Below, one piece after another: positions 28,808-38,639 of a stretch of 64,000 bases of DNA. The position numbers and the translations under genes are program-made. A model generated the notes under the pieces. It was not told the DNA's origin. It saw nothing but the letters and a program-made list of their open reading frames with translations, and did no database searches. The number at the start of each line of letters is the position of its first letter. Position 1 is the stretch's first letter. Source of the DNA: Nansenia antarctica (lineage: Eukaryota; Chordata; Actinopteri; Argentiniformes; Microstomatidae); NCBI GenBank assembly GCA_963989245.1, contig OZ022342.1, forward strand, positions 35,253,179-35,317,178, given 5' to 3'.

Positions 28808-30001
28808 ATGACCATGAAAGAGACTCCACAGTGGTGGCTTCAGGCCCTGAAGGAAATGCATAGAAGGACAGACCATGACGGAAGAGAGCAAGAGGAAAAG
28901 AAGATGGTAAAAGCAGTAGCTAAATGGAAGAAGGCAGGTCTGTTCCCCCCAGAAGGGCCACCCACCCCAGAGCAAAGACTGGCGATCATTGAAAAGGCCA
29001 TAGAAAAATCAAAAGAGAAGGAGAGTGCTGCCGTAGGCAAGGGAAGGTGGTCTGCAGCACGACGAGAGGCAAAGAAGGCGGAGGAAAAGGAGGTGAGAAC
29101 AAGACGAGTGGTCGGATGGTTCAGAGGAGCAGAACACTCTCAACGCCAAGCCAAACAGACAGTTGAAGCACAGGCGGGGGAGAAAGGCACAGACACTGTG
29201 GCTCCGACAGCCGACGTGCCCATGGAGACGGCCTCAGTCGCTGTGGTTCCTCCAAGAGAACTGTATCCCCTGTCCGCATTGCTACAAGCAGCGAGGTGGG
29301 GGTCGGAGGCAGAAAAACACTCCCTTCCCCTAAAAAGCACCTGGCCCCTGGAGGTACGAAAGGGACTGAGCTCAACCCCTCCCCCATATGCCTGGGATGT
29401 GAACCCTCTGAAACCTACCAAAGAATACCTGACAGGGCCAACCCCCATACAGGCACCAGTCTTTGACATTATGAGTGGGACAGTGGCAGTGCAAGCGCGA
29501 CCAGAGGAGGCGCACAACACTCTCCACTCTACCCGGGATCACAGCCCTGGAAGACAATGCGACGATCTGCTTTGGAGTACGTTAGGATCGATGGCCCTTC
29601 CAAGAGCATCGCCATGCACCATCGGCACGCCCCACGGAGGAAACGGCCCACCAGGGAGAAGTGAGTTGCAGAAACAAATACAACAGGGCCAACAAGATAT
29701 GGAGGACATACAAAAACAGCTGGCTGATCGACTGGACGAACTGACTGTGCAAATAAAAGAAGACGACTTGCGCAGAAGGCACTCCGAACGGAGCCAAGAG
29801 GAATGGAAGGAGGGAGAGAAGAAAAAGAAACGCCAAAAGAAGAAGGCGAACAGGGGGAAACAAGGACTCACGCTGAGACTCAGGGGCGAGTTTAAAAGGG
29901 CAGGGGTGACAGAAGGAGAAGAGGAAGGAAGCAGCGGGTGGGAAACCAATAGCTGCAGCGGTGAGTCAGACACAGAAGAGGAGAGGGCAAGCGAGGCATG
30001 A
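28808..30001 (+). CDS. gag: ERV2 Gag, N-terminal portion up to an in-frame TGA
   Basis: A 397-codon frame. It has a Trp-containing matrix-like start (MTMKETPQWWLQAL), no glycine at position 2, a basic coiled-coil-like region, a PPPYAWD late-domain motif near residue 197, and a highly charged glutamate/lysine-rich end. It stops at TGA 29999-30001, while the same frame continues open to the nucleocapsid. The order matches ERV1 Gag, so this is one gene with an in-frame stop, not two genes. The absence of Gly2 means membrane targeting would differ from ERV1, unless another start is used. Confidence 0.85.
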   Translation: MTMKETPQWWLQALKEMHRRTDHDGREQEEKKMVKAVAKWKKAGLFPPEGPPTPEQRLAIIEKAIEKSKEKESAAVGKGRWSAARREAKKAEEKEVRTRRVVGWFRGAEHSQRQAKQTVEAQAGEKGTDTVAPTADVPMETASVAVVPPRELYPLSALLQAARWGSEAEKHSLPLKSTWPLEVRKGLSSTPPPYAWDVNPLKPTKEYLTGPTPIQAPVFDIMSGTVAVQARPEEAHNTLHSTRDHSPGRQCDDLLWSTLGSMALPRASPCTIGTPHGGNGPPGRSELQKQIQQGQQDMEDIQKQLADRLDELTVQIKEDDLRRRHSERSQEEWKEGEKKKKRQKKKANRGKQGLTLRLRGEFKRAGVTEGEEEGSSGWETNSCSGESDTEEERASEA

Positions 30002-31207
30002 GCACGGACCCCACTCCCCAGAAGATCCACACGAGTCAAGAAACAACCACAGCGGTACCTTCAGACGTGTGATATGAAAACAAGAGGCATGCCCCCTGCC
30101 ACAGAGAAAGAGCAGCGACCAGGCATGTTCCCTTTAGTTGCCGTAGCAGGAGGAGGATTACTTTACCAACCATGGGGACATCGGGACATGGAGGCTCTCA
30201 AGAACAGCCTCCCCTCCCTCCCCAGAGGGGCCGCCCCGTGGATACGAGCGTTTGAGGCCCGAACCATGGCAGATAGGGTGGCCTGGGGGGATGTGAAGGC
30301 CCTCATTGCCTCTACGGAGGGACAAGGAAAATGGAACCAGGTGGAAGACCTGGTGGGACTGGGAAATATCCCCGGAGAAACACCACTGAACCAACACAGG
30401 ACGGCCCTGTGGACCGCGCTCAGGACACTGTGGCCCCACACCCCGGATACAGCAGCCATGACAGGGATAAAGCGGAAGCCGGACGAAGACTTCCATAAGT
30501 TCATCAAGAGGGCCGCTGAGGCATGGGAGGAAAGAACTGGGGCCAGATATGATCACAGCCAAGCGACGGAAATGTTGTTCCGAGCAGAGGTGGGCCGAGG
30601 CCTAGGCAAAGCAATCCAAGAAAGGCTGAGCACGGTAGTAGGCCTGGGCTCTATGGGAGAGAGCCTATGGGTACAAAATCTCACTCATCATAGCAACCAG
30701 GAAGAAAGAAAAACCGACGAGACCGAGGAGAAACAGGCCGTGCAGCGTGAGAGGTTGTTGAAAATGCAGGTGACCGAAGCTGACGCTGTGGCTACGGCAA
30801 GGAAGAAGGAATGTAAAGAAGGCAAGATATTGGTCCAGCTTGGAGAGGTGCCGCAGGCCTCTGCAGCACCACAGCCCCCGGTTCAGTACCAATCCTTCCC
30901 CGAATATCAACAGAGAGGCGGAGGGAGAGGACGTGGGCAAGGAGGCCGCGGAAGAGGCCGCGGAGGACCAAGAGGTGCCTGCCACTCATGTGGAGTAACA
31001 GGGCACTGGAAGAATGAATGCCCTAACCAAGGGGGCCAACAGCAGTCGTGGGGACCAACGCAACAGCAGCAATGGCAGCCCCAGCAGTTTCGACCCCCCA
31101 CACAGCAACAGTGGGGGGGCCCAATGCCAGGCCAACCGGCACCAACCATGATGGCCTCCATGATGAATCAACCACAAGGAGGGGCTCCTTATGGTCAAAG
31201 CCTATAG
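30002..31207 (+). CDS. gag: ERV2 Gag, capsid-nucleocapsid portion
   Basis: The open frame continues in the same phase after the TGA; the first ATG is at 30074. It contains a capsid-like helical region (LYQPWGHRDMEALKNSLP near the start), an Arg/Gly-rich segment (RGGGRGRGQGGRGRGRGG), one CCHC knuckle (CHSCGVTGHWKNEC) and a Gln-rich tail. It ends in TAG 31205-31207, followed by gggatgccc in the same frame as pol. That context is nearly the same as in ERV1, which supports amber readthrough to make Gag-Pol. Confidence 0.88.
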   Translation, partial: ARTPLPRRSTRVKKQPQRYLQTCDMKTRGMPPATEKEQRPGMFPLVAVAGGGLLYQPWGHRDMEALKNSLPSLPRGAAPWIRAFEARTMADRVAWGDVKALIASTEGQGKWNQVEDLVGLGNIPGETPLNQHRTALWTALRTLWPHTPDTAAMTGIKRKPDEDFHKFIKRAAEAWEERTGARYDHSQATEMLFRAEVGRGLGKAIQERLSTVVGLGSMGESLWVQNLTHHSNQEERKTDETEEKQAVQRERLLKMQVTEADAVATARKKECKEGKILVQLGEVPQASAAPQPPVQYQSFPEYQQRGGGRGRGQGGRGRGRGGPRGACHSCGVTGHWKNECPNQGGQQQSWGPTQQQQWQPQQFRPPTQQQWGGPMPGQPAPTMMASMMNQPQGGAPYGQSL

Positions 31208-34200
31208 GGATGCCCGGGAGGCGAAAGAGGAACCTACCACTTCCACCCGAACGAAGAACCAATGATTGAAATACTGGTGGGAGGAGAGAAAAAACAGTTC
31301 ATGGTAGATACTGGAGCAGCAGCGTCCACCATGAGAAACCACAAGGGTAGAGTTCCTCCTCTGTCGGAAAATCTGGCCATGATGACAGTAGGCTACTCCG
31401 GGCAGGCACAGACACAGAAATACACAATCCCCCTAGAAACAGAAATAGGCCACCAGAAATTGTCACACAACTACCTGTTCGCTCCCCAATGCCCCGTAAA
31501 CTTAATGGGGAGGGACCTGCTATGTAAATTGAACGCGGAGGTAACTTGTGGACCAGACGGATTAACAGTAACACTTCCCGGCGGCAGGAAAGTCACCGGG
31601 GAAGCCCCATGCAGAATACTAATGATGAGAGAGGAACCAGGAGCCACCGCCCAGACCACGGCTGTGTTCTGGGCTCGACTACTCTCGGAAAACACTGAGG
31701 GAGTAACTAAGACCTGTCATCAATGGAAGACATGGATACAACAGCTAAGGCCCTATGGGCCTCCCCTAGACCCTCTTCATTGCACTTTTAACTACATCAG
31801 AGAACCAGATGAGTCCTATGAAGAAGCCTGGGAAACCCGTAAAGAAGGAAAGAAGAGCGTGCTAAGGGCTACAGACATCATTGTGGGGCCAGAAGGGGTA
31901 GCAGCGGAATGCACACTCACGGATGAGCAGCACCAGTGGTACGCCCTCCAAGCTGAGAGCGCGCCGCACATAACCCTGGCCATCACTCACGGTGGAGTAG
32001 CAAAGGAATTGGGACCCATGATGAAAAGAGCACAAGCCCAGGAATGGAGGTCGACTGTAAACCCCCTCCTCTGGCGAAGCAAGGACCTGACGATGTGGAG
32101 AATAGGGAATTGCACGGACGAAAACACCGTCGGGGAGAGACAAGATCTCGAAAGAGACCATGGCCGAGAGAATGACAATCACCAGGACTGGGATGGGATG
32201 GTGAACAGAATAAACCCAAGACTTTGGTCCAAGGGAGACCATGATGTGGGTCAGGTGCCCCATCACCAGATCGAAGTAAAACTAAAAGAAGGCCAAGCAG
32301 TGATCTGGCAGCCACAATACAATATCTCCCCAGCGGCCACCCAAGGGATATCAGAAACCATTGGAGGACTGACTGCAACAGGGGTGTTGCGGCCCAGCTG
32401 CTCCCCGTGGAACACACCAATACTACCAGTAAAGAAACCTAACGGGACCTGGAGGGTGGTCCATGATCTCAGAAGAATAAATGACGCAGTGGCAGGCCAT
32501 GACATCGCCGTCCCAAACCCGTACGTTGCATTGAATTGCCTGACCCCCAAACAAGTCAGATTCACAGTCATAGACCTGGCTAATGCTTTCTTTTGCCTGC
32601 CTCTGCACCCAAACAGTCAAGAAATATTTGGGTTCTCCTACCAAGGGTCCAAATATACATACAATCGTTTGCCTCAGGGCTACAAGCAGAGCCCTGGCCT
32701 GTTCAATAAGGCACTAAAAGAAGACCTACAAGGCATCACTCTCCCAGAAGGAACCACAGTAATTCAATACGTGGACGACATTTTGATAGCAAGTGAAAAT
32801 GCACAGGACTGCCTGATGGCCTCAGAAACCGTGCTGAGAACAGTAGAAGAGGCAGGATACAAAGTCAAGAAAGAAAAGGTAGAAGGCTGCCGGAGAAAAG
32901 TAATCTTCCTCGGACGAGTGATAGCAGCCAACACGAAGCAAGTGGTGGAATCCCAAAGATCAGCAGCGTTGACTTACCCCAAGCCTGTGACGGTGAAAGA
33001 CATGTTGGGATTCTTAGGGCTGACAGGCTACAGCAGACAATACATACCTCATTATGTGGAGACTGGAGCGGCATTGAGAGACATAGTGGCGACAGCAGGC
33101 CACCGAGACCTAAAAGCAACATTGGATTGGAACATCGCCGCTGAGGAAGCATTCCTAAACATGAAGCAGGCCTTGGCACAGGCTGAACAGTTGGCAGTAC
33201 CAAATTATGAAGAACCTTTTCACTTAGATGTAGGAGAGAATAAAGGAGTGATAAATGCAGTACTATTTCAGAAAAGACCAGAAGGAAGGGCAGTGTTACT
33301 CTATCACAGCAGCAGACTGGACAGTGTAGGAATGGGACAGACTACTTGTACACGACACCTGATAGCAATAAGTACGGCCCTAGAAAAGACAGCATCAATG
33401 ACTATGTGTCACCCCATAATAGTCCACACCAACCATGGTGTGGTGGCATTTTTAGAATCAAAGGCCTTCTCTCTATCCAGCTCGAGAGAAGAAAAGCTAG
33501 AACGAATACTGACTCAACCACATGTCACATATACGTCACTAGGGGTAAATATGGCAGAAGGACTCTCAGCAAATAGTGTAACACACATTTGTGAGTTGAG
33601 AGCAAGAAAAGAACACAAGATACGACCTGACTTAGAAGCACAGGCAAATTCATGTGCTGAACTGACACTGTATTGTGATGGATGTTGTTATAGAGGCCCG
33701 GATGGTAATATTGCGTCATTTGCAGTAGTGAAAAGAATGGTCAATGGCTCTTACAACACGGTAGTCAGTGGAATAATTCCGCAGCCTGCGTCAGCCCAAA
33801 AAGCAGAAGTAGTGGGGCTCACGGAAGCACTGCGCCATGCTAAAGGACGCAGTGTCAATATTTACACTGACTCAGCATATGCCCATGGGGCATTAATGAT
33901 GGACGGCCCCTGCAGGCCTAATGAAGACAGGACGGGCAAGGGGGGCGATGTGGGACGCCTTAATGCTACGCGCTTCTGTAGGACTTTATGCCAGAGCGGT
34001 AACAGCGCTACTTGTACTTTTAATGGCTATGGTATTCCGACTGGTCAGGTGACAGGGAATCAGACACAACCTGTAGCAGACATGTTTTGGAAATGTGGGG
34101 GTTCACAGCTGTATAGATATCTGCCTTTAGATTGGCAGGGATTATGTACACGCGTGGTAATGGTTGTTAAGATGGAGATACTAGATAGCAGTACTGTTAT

Positions 34201-34957
34201 GGCCCTCGCATCTCCCAATACTGCTAGACACAAACGCGACGCTCCTAAAGGGTCATATGACACTCAGGTATACATTGATGCGGTAGGAGTGCCACGCGGC
34301 GTTCCGAACAAATTCAAGGCTCGGGATCAGATTGCCGCCGGTTTTGAGTCGGTCCTGTGCTGGTGGTGCACTATTAATAAAAATGTAGACTGGATAAATT
34401 ACATATACTATAACCAACAGAGATTTATTAACTTTACTGAGGATGCTCTTACAGGGCTCGCGGCACAGTTAGATGCAACCACCCTTACCGCTTATCAAAA
34501 CAGGATTGCGCTTGATTTTCTGCTAGCCTCCTCAGGAGGTGTGTGCACTATGTTTGGTGACACTTGCTGCACGGTCATACCCAATAACACCGCTCCTGAT
34601 GGCTCCGTCACAAGAGCACTGAAGGGTCTGCGTATGCTCCGTGCAGAGGTGTATGCAAACGCTGGAGTTAGCAATGTTATTGGAGAGTGGTTCGACTCTG
34701 TTTTTGGTAAATGGAAAAATCTGGCTATGTCTATGCTCTCTGCCCTCCTCATCTCTGCCACAGTGCTGATCCTGTTTGGCTGCGGCATTGTCCCTTGCAT
34801 TAGAGGCCTGGCCCAGCGACTGATTACTACGGCCCTAACCAAGGTTGATGCTGGAACACAGATGCAATTACAAATGCTTATTGCTGAGCAGCAGCAGTCA
34901 CTGTTGGAGGGTGAGGAGATCATGGATCATGATACAGGAGTTGAAGATATGTTGTAA
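31208..34957 (+). CDS. ERV2 Pol-Env fusion frame lacking integrase
   Basis: The frame is open from the gag amber codon to TAA 34955-34957. Numbering from ATG 31262, it has protease (DTGA at 16-19, LMGRDLL), reverse transcriptase with YVDD at 503-506, and the start of RNase H (CDGCCYRGPDG near 806, TDSAYAHGAL). Near 33900-33960 the sequence jumps in frame to Env. What follows is the end of SU, a furin-type RHKR site (near 989), a TM ectodomain with CX6CC motif CTMFGDTCC (near 1095) and a hydrophobic span ending FGCGIVPC. RNase H is cut short, and integrase, the env start and most of SU are missing. A chimeric protein is predicted; whether it is made is unknown. Confidence 0.9.
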   Translation, partial: GCPGGERGTYHFHPNEEPMIEILVGGEKKQFMVDTGAAASTMRNHKGRVPPLSENLAMMTVGYSGQAQTQKYTIPLETEIGHQKLSHNYLFAPQCPVNLMGRDLLCKLNAEVTCGPDGLTVTLPGGRKVTGEAPCRILMMREEPGATAQTTAVFWARLLSENTEGVTKTCHQWKTWIQQLRPYGPPLDPLHCTFNYIREPDESYEEAWETRKEGKKSVLRATDIIVGPEGVAAECTLTDEQHQWYALQAESAPHITLAITHGGVAKELGPMMKRAQAQEWRSTVNPLLWRSKDLTMWRIGNCTDENTVGERQDLERDHGRENDNHQDWDGMVNRINPRLWSKGDHDVGQVPHHQIEVKLKEGQAVIWQPQYNISPAATQGISETIGGLTATGVLRPSCSPWNTPILPVKKPNGTWRVVHDLRRINDAVAGHDIAVPNPYVALNCLTPKQVRFTVIDLANAFFCLPLHPNSQEIFGFSYQGSKYTYNRLPQGYKQSPGLFNKALKEDLQGITLPEGTTVIQYVDDILIASENAQDCLMASETVLRTVEEAGYKVKKEKVEGCRRKVIFLGRVIAANTKQVVESQRSAALTYPKPVTVKDMLGFLGLTGYSRQYIPHYVETGAALRDIVATAGHRDLKATLDWNIAAEEAFLNMKQALAQAEQLAVPNYEEPFHLDVGENKGVINAVLFQKRPEGRAVLLYHSSRLDSVGMGQTTCTRHLIAISTALEKTASMTMCHPIIVHTNHGVVAFLESKAFSLSSSREEKLERILTQPHVTYTSLGVNMAEGLSANSVTHICELRARKEHKIRPDLEAQANSCAELTLYCDGCCYRGPDGNIASFAVVKRMVNGSYNTVVSGIIPQPASAQKAEVVGLTEALRHAKGRSVNIYTDSAYAHGALMMDGPCRPNEDRTGKGGDVGRLNATRFCRTLCQSGNSATCTFNGYGIPTGQVTGNQTQPVADMFWKCGGSQLYRYLPLDWQGLCTRVVMVVKMEILDSSTVMALASPNTARHKRDAPKGSYDTQVYIDAVGVPRGVPNKFKARDQIAAGFESVLCWWCTINKNVDWINYIYYNQQRFINFTEDALTGLAAQLDATTLTAYQNRIALDFLLASSGGVCTMFGDTCCTVIPNNTAPDGSVTRALKGLRMLRAEVYANAGVSNVIGEWFDSVFGKWKNLAMSMLSALLISATVLILFGCGIVPCIRGLAQRLITTALTKVDAGTQMQLQMLIAEQQQSLLEGEEIMDHDTGVEDML

Positions 34958-35070
34958 TTATGGAGGTTTGTGAAGGAATGGTGTAAATAAAGGCATTTGC
35001 GGTCTACGACCCATCTCACCATGTCTGGCTACAAATTCTCTGTAATGGTCATAATTTTGTTTAATGACCA

Positions 35071-35081
35071 AAGGGGGGATT
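35071..35081 (+). promoter_or_regulatory. ERV2 polypurine tract
   Basis: aaggggggatt lies immediately before the 3' LTR, the expected position. Its core GGGGGGAT is shared with ERV1. Confidence 0.82.
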
Positions 35082-36048
35082 TGTTGGGAATTTGTATTAA
35101 AATAACTAGAAGTGATAAATCATGTACTATGTGCTCATTTAAATAATATGTGACTGAGGTCAGTTGAGAACAATAGGAAGGTCACGCAAAGCCAAAAGAG
35201 AGGTTCTGTTTTTGAGCGACAAGAAGAATACAAGCTCCTGACTAAAAGAACGTTTTATGATTCAAACTGCCTGTAAATTACTTATTTTTACCTATGTGCT
35301 AACAACCATTTTACACCTGCTGTTATAATATTCTATTTTTCTGTACTGATTTTATACTTTCATAACTAATGATTAATGATAAGTCTATTCTTCTAATACT
35401 ATATTTTAACTTGTAAATCGAATCCTAATATTACTGTGTAACTTCAATAGTTGTGTTTTCACAAGACATTCTGATAACAAGACATTCTGATAAGGACACT
35501 GACACAATGCTCTGCTTATACAAAGTACGGATATCACCATGAGAACGGGAGGCTAGCAGGACACACTGCTGATAACACACAGTACACTCTCGCGCACCCA
35601 CACAGGGTGAAGTTGAAGGCCAATGCTAACGAGAACACTTGCTGCAGCTGCAACGGACTTTGTGCTGACAATTGGAAAACTACCAGATAGGGGGGGAGGC
35701 ATCACCCAGCCCCAAATGTTAAATCAAATGTATAAAGACTGTGTACGAAGGCGAAAGGGGACTCTTGTTTGGTGGAGCCACTGCAGTTAACTTGTTGACG
35801 GCTAGCTGAGACGGGCCTGCAGAGGTGAAACTAGATGAGACACTTTTCCATGAAAATGAACTATTATTGCTTGCTGATGTGCTTGAATAAATATTATCTT
35901 AATGAACAGTTCAGTAGTGGTGCCTAATATTTGATTGGATCATATCATCTTAAGAAGTGATATCAAGGACGTCTCGTTGAGATTAAACGAACTCGCTTGT
36001 AAGTGACGACTCAATTAAATCGATTCTGGAGAAGTTGATTGCCTTACA
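35082..36048 (+). repeat. ERV2 3' LTR, full length
   Basis: This 967-bp LTR includes a segment at about 35619-35840 absent from the 5' LTR. The segment has TATAAA at 35731-35736 and, about 25-30 bases on, a likely start region 'gcgaaaggggactc'. AATAAA is at 35886-35891. It ends gccttaca before the TSD. Confidence 0.92.
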
Positions 36049-36052
36049 CTTG

Positions 36053-36460
36053 TCGACTCGGTCGGCAGCAGTGGCCTTTTTTGGGGCAGCATGATAGCTA
36101 GCTACTGAATGTTTCCTTCTCAATAATCACGTTCGCAAGCTCTCAACGATCATAATATGATCGTTTACCACCAAGACACTATGGGGCGCAGTAGAATATT
36201 AAAGTGCAGGCAGTCAAAGGCATACTGTCATTCACAGGAGATTAATGCTGGTGCGCGTAGTTCTTTTGGAAAACGTGTTTATTTTAGAATATTTATAATA
36301 TAAATAATACTCATTACATTGACATTTATGATCAAATAATGGTTGTGGTAATGTATTATTAGCGACCCCCACAGATGTATGATTTTACTGCTTTCATGGG
36401 AGATCAGACCTTCCTTATGGGAGCTCAGCTCCCATTGGCTCCCACATAACTCGAACCCTG
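36053..36460. other. Right piece of the hAT-like host element
   Basis: Non-coding sequence from the ERV2 TSD to the terminal inverted repeat. Within the last 80 bp, 'gggagctcagctcccattgg' forms a short palindrome close to the end. No gene is seen. Confidence 0.6.
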
Positions 36461-36468
36461 CCTCCAAA

Positions 36469-36735
36469 TTATGCAAGAACTATTTAGGGAAGAAGCAGGC
36501 AGCTAGTATTCTGTCTGTAATGGAGTGGCCAGCGGAGTCACCAGATCTCAACCCCATTGAGCTGTTGTGGGAGCAGCTTGACCGTATGGTATGCAAGACG
36601 TGCCCATCAAGCCAATCCAACTTGTGGGGTGAAATTTCTTCAGATTACCTCAACAAATTAACAGCTAGAATGCCAAAGGTATGCAATGCTGTAATTGCTG
36701 CAAAGGGAGCATTCTCTGACAAAAGCAAAGTTTGA
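36469..36735 (+). pseudogene. Tc1 transposase, C-terminal part (segment 3 of 3)
   Basis: The frame resumes exactly after the cctccaaa duplication (LCKNYLGKKQ). It carries MEWPAESPDLNPIELLW, the region of the third catalytic acidic residue, and ends in TGA at 36733-36735. The right terminal repeat follows to 36899. Confidence 0.88.
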
Positions 36736-37230
36736 AGGAAAAAAATATTATTTCAAATAAAAATCATTATTTCTAACCTTATCAATGTCTTGACTATATT
36801 TTCTATTCATTTTGCAACTCATTTGATAAATAAAAGTGTGAGTTTTCATGGAAAACACGAAATTGTCTGGGTGACCCCAAACTTTTGAACGGTAGTGTAT
36901 ATATTCTAGATTCATTACACATAGTGTTGTCACGATACCAATATTTTACCCTGCGATACTATACCAGCCCAAGTATAACGATACTGAGTAGTATCGCGAT
37001 ACCGCGGCACTTTTGTAACACTTTTTATTTTTATGAACATGCAATGTATTTATACAAGTTACAATAACTTAATGAGTGGTGCATGAATAACATGCATTTA
37101 ATGCATTACACTGTAACTCTACAGGTAAGTAAAAGTACTGAAACCGATATTTTTGTGAATAACATGTTAATTAATAAGTAGTTTGAAACATCAAACAGAC
37201 CAACTGGCCTTTTGCAAGAGTATAGCAAAG

Positions 37231-37317
<87 letters not shown>

Positions 37318-37548
37318 TTCTGTGTCTGTATGTCTGTCCGTCTGTGGGGTCTTTTTCACGAACTTGAAAAGTAAAAGCAAACACTGGCATATCAAAAATA
37401 TAGAGGGCTACTTCCAAACTGTAGCTCAAGACTTAACTCAACTTAAGAAAACTCAGTGGTCATATTCCAAAGATTGTCACTAAGCAGGGCAGAAGTGTGG
37501 TTCAGCAACAGCAGTCCTCCTACACCTACAATACAATTCACTCAAGTC

Positions 37549-37848
37549 CTACTGAAGTTTCTCCTTAATTTTAGGCAGGTTTTGGGCTAGGAAAACAAGC
37601 ATGTCCACCCTGTCTTGAGCCAATCTATCACGCCTTGGACTGCAGATCATTCCTGAGGTGCTAAACACTCGTTCGGAGGCACAGCTCGATGCTGAAATGC
37701 ACAAGTACTTTCTTGCACATTGTGAGAGGAGTGGCAGAGTTCCTGCATTTAGCTTCCACCACTCAAGTGGGTTTTCTTCTGCACCAATCTCCTCTATGTT
37801 GGTGTATATTTCCAGCTCTTTTTGTAGCTTCTGTGTATTGCTAAACAC
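37549..37848 (-). pseudogene. hAT (ZBED-type) dimerisation-domain exon
   Basis: The frame includes NPLEWWKLNAGTLPLLSQCA and SASSCASERVFSTSGMICS, the classic C-terminal hATC signature of ZBED-type transposases, and ends near KIKEKLQ. In the family it mediates dimer formation. It has no upstream catalytic residues, so it is a fragment. Confidence 0.82.
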
Positions 37849-38052
37849 CTTATTGCTTTATCTTGTTTATCTGGGGAAAAGGTGAATGAAAAAATAGAAG
37901 AAAAATAAGCCCCGCCCCCCCTTTAAGCCCCGCCCCCTTTCCCCCTTCCCCATTGCTGCCGCACACTTTAGCTAAGAAGTTTATTCATTCATTTTTGTAA
38001 TATTAGCTAATTGCAAGAACACAGATAATTATAACAAATAAAGCCATATAAC

Positions 38053-38310
38053 CTCATTAGCTTGCTTGTATTCCAGTGCAAGGTCTGGATGACGACATTG
38101 TAGGTGCTTTATTAAGTTTGACGTGTTTCCTCCTTTTGCCTGTATGGCATGATTGCATCTCCTGCAGAACGGACGGCCATCATCTATTGCTTTACCTTCG
38201 CGATCTGGTTTAAAACCAAAATAGTTCCAGATAAAACTTTTTGAGTTAGTTTTCTTTAGTAATTTTGGCGTTGATGGTGCGACGCTATGGGTAGGGAACG
38301 CTTCTGCCAT
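38053..38310 (-). pseudogene. hAT (ZBED-type) BED zinc-finger exon
   Basis: ATG at 38308-38310 starts a frame (MAEAFPTHS) with a BED finger: FIWNYFGFKPD, then CRRCNHAIQAKGGNTSNLIKH with the C-C-H-H spacing, then HLQCRHPD. A GAG/GTTATA donor-like site follows at 38052-38051. BED fingers bind the transposon ends. Retaining DNA-binding and dimerisation parts without catalysis is typical of potential repressor-type derivatives. Confidence 0.82.
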
Positions 38311-38639
38311 GACGATACTGAGAAGACTGGCTCGCGCCCAGACAGACATCCAGATAACGTCAATATATAAGGTAATATTGTGACTGCGGAGATGTGCGCG
38401 AGCAAACAAACTGGGATCTGTCACAACGGTGTCGCGAGCCAGTCTTGTCCTCATTAGCAGAACCAGTGAATTTGGTAATAGAGGTAACACATTGCCCCGC
38501 TGGTACCGTGTTCAACACGGTAGTATAGTATTCCACGGTAGTACCGTTGTATAAAGCTTATGGTATAGTAGGCACCGTGACATTTTGGCACCGCGGTATA
38601 TCGTTGGTACCGGTATATCGTGCAACAGTGAGACTAACA

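Larger units (their letters stand above)
26079..36048 (+). mobile_element. ERV2: class I endogenous retrovirus, defective
   Basis: This provirus of 9,970 bp is flanked by the 4-bp duplication cttg (26075-26078 and 36049-36052). It has LTRs with only about six mismatches in 745 aligned bases, a tRNA-Trp primer site, leader, gag interrupted by one TGA, pol and an env remnant. Integrase and most of SU are deleted in frame. Its LTRs also differ by a 222-bp block. It cannot replicate alone, yet the LTR similarity shows it is young, so it either moved with help from another virus or lost the segment after insertion. Confidence 0.93.
12578..36460. mobile_element. Non-autonomous hAT-like element hosting two proviruses
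   Basis: The ends are inverted: cagggttcgagttat at 12578-12592 and ataactcgaaccctg at 36446-36460. The perfect 8-bp duplication cctccaaa flanks it at 12570-12577 and 36461-36468. Tc1 coding sequence rejoins in frame across the site. Without the two proviruses the element is about 1.2 kb in three pieces (12578-12982, 25704-26074, 36053-36460) and has no transposase, so it was moved by another copy's enzyme. It spans 23.9 kb only because of the later insertions. Confidence 0.9.
5455..36899 (+). mobile_element. Tc1/mariner transposon stretched by nested insertions
   Basis: The left end begins tacactactgttcaaaagtt and the right end closes with aacttttgaacggtagtgta, its inverted partner. TA dinucleotides flank it at 5453-5454 and 36900-36901. 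When the insertions at 6493-12444 and 12578-36460 and one copy of each TSD are removed, about 1.6 kb remains, the normal size of a fish Tc1. The transposase frame reads straight through both repaired sites. This Tc1 is therefore older than everything between 6493 and 36460. Confidence 0.92.
36922..38630 (-). mobile_element. hAT element of the ZBED type, internally deleted
   Basis: The ends are inverted and share a TGTTG...CACGATACC-like terminus: 'agtgttgtcacgatacc' near 36923, with the reverse complement of 'cggtatatcgtgcaacagtg' at the right. Minus-strand coding pieces are a BED finger exon and a hATC exon, with the catalytic core missing. A TSD could not be confirmed. It lies between the end of Tc1 and the C-terminal end of the old L1. 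A tg/tctg microsatellite occupies 37232-37325 and a gc-rich tandem ('gccccgcccccc') about 37908-37935. Confidence 0.75.

Noticed and set aside
29121..30562. Several minus-strand frames of 90-166 codons opposite ERV2 gag
   Set aside because: They mirror the biased codon composition of gag and carry no motif.
37106..37483. Frames rich in Thr-His or Cys-Val repeats
   Set aside because: They are translations of the tg/tctg microsatellite on the two strands.
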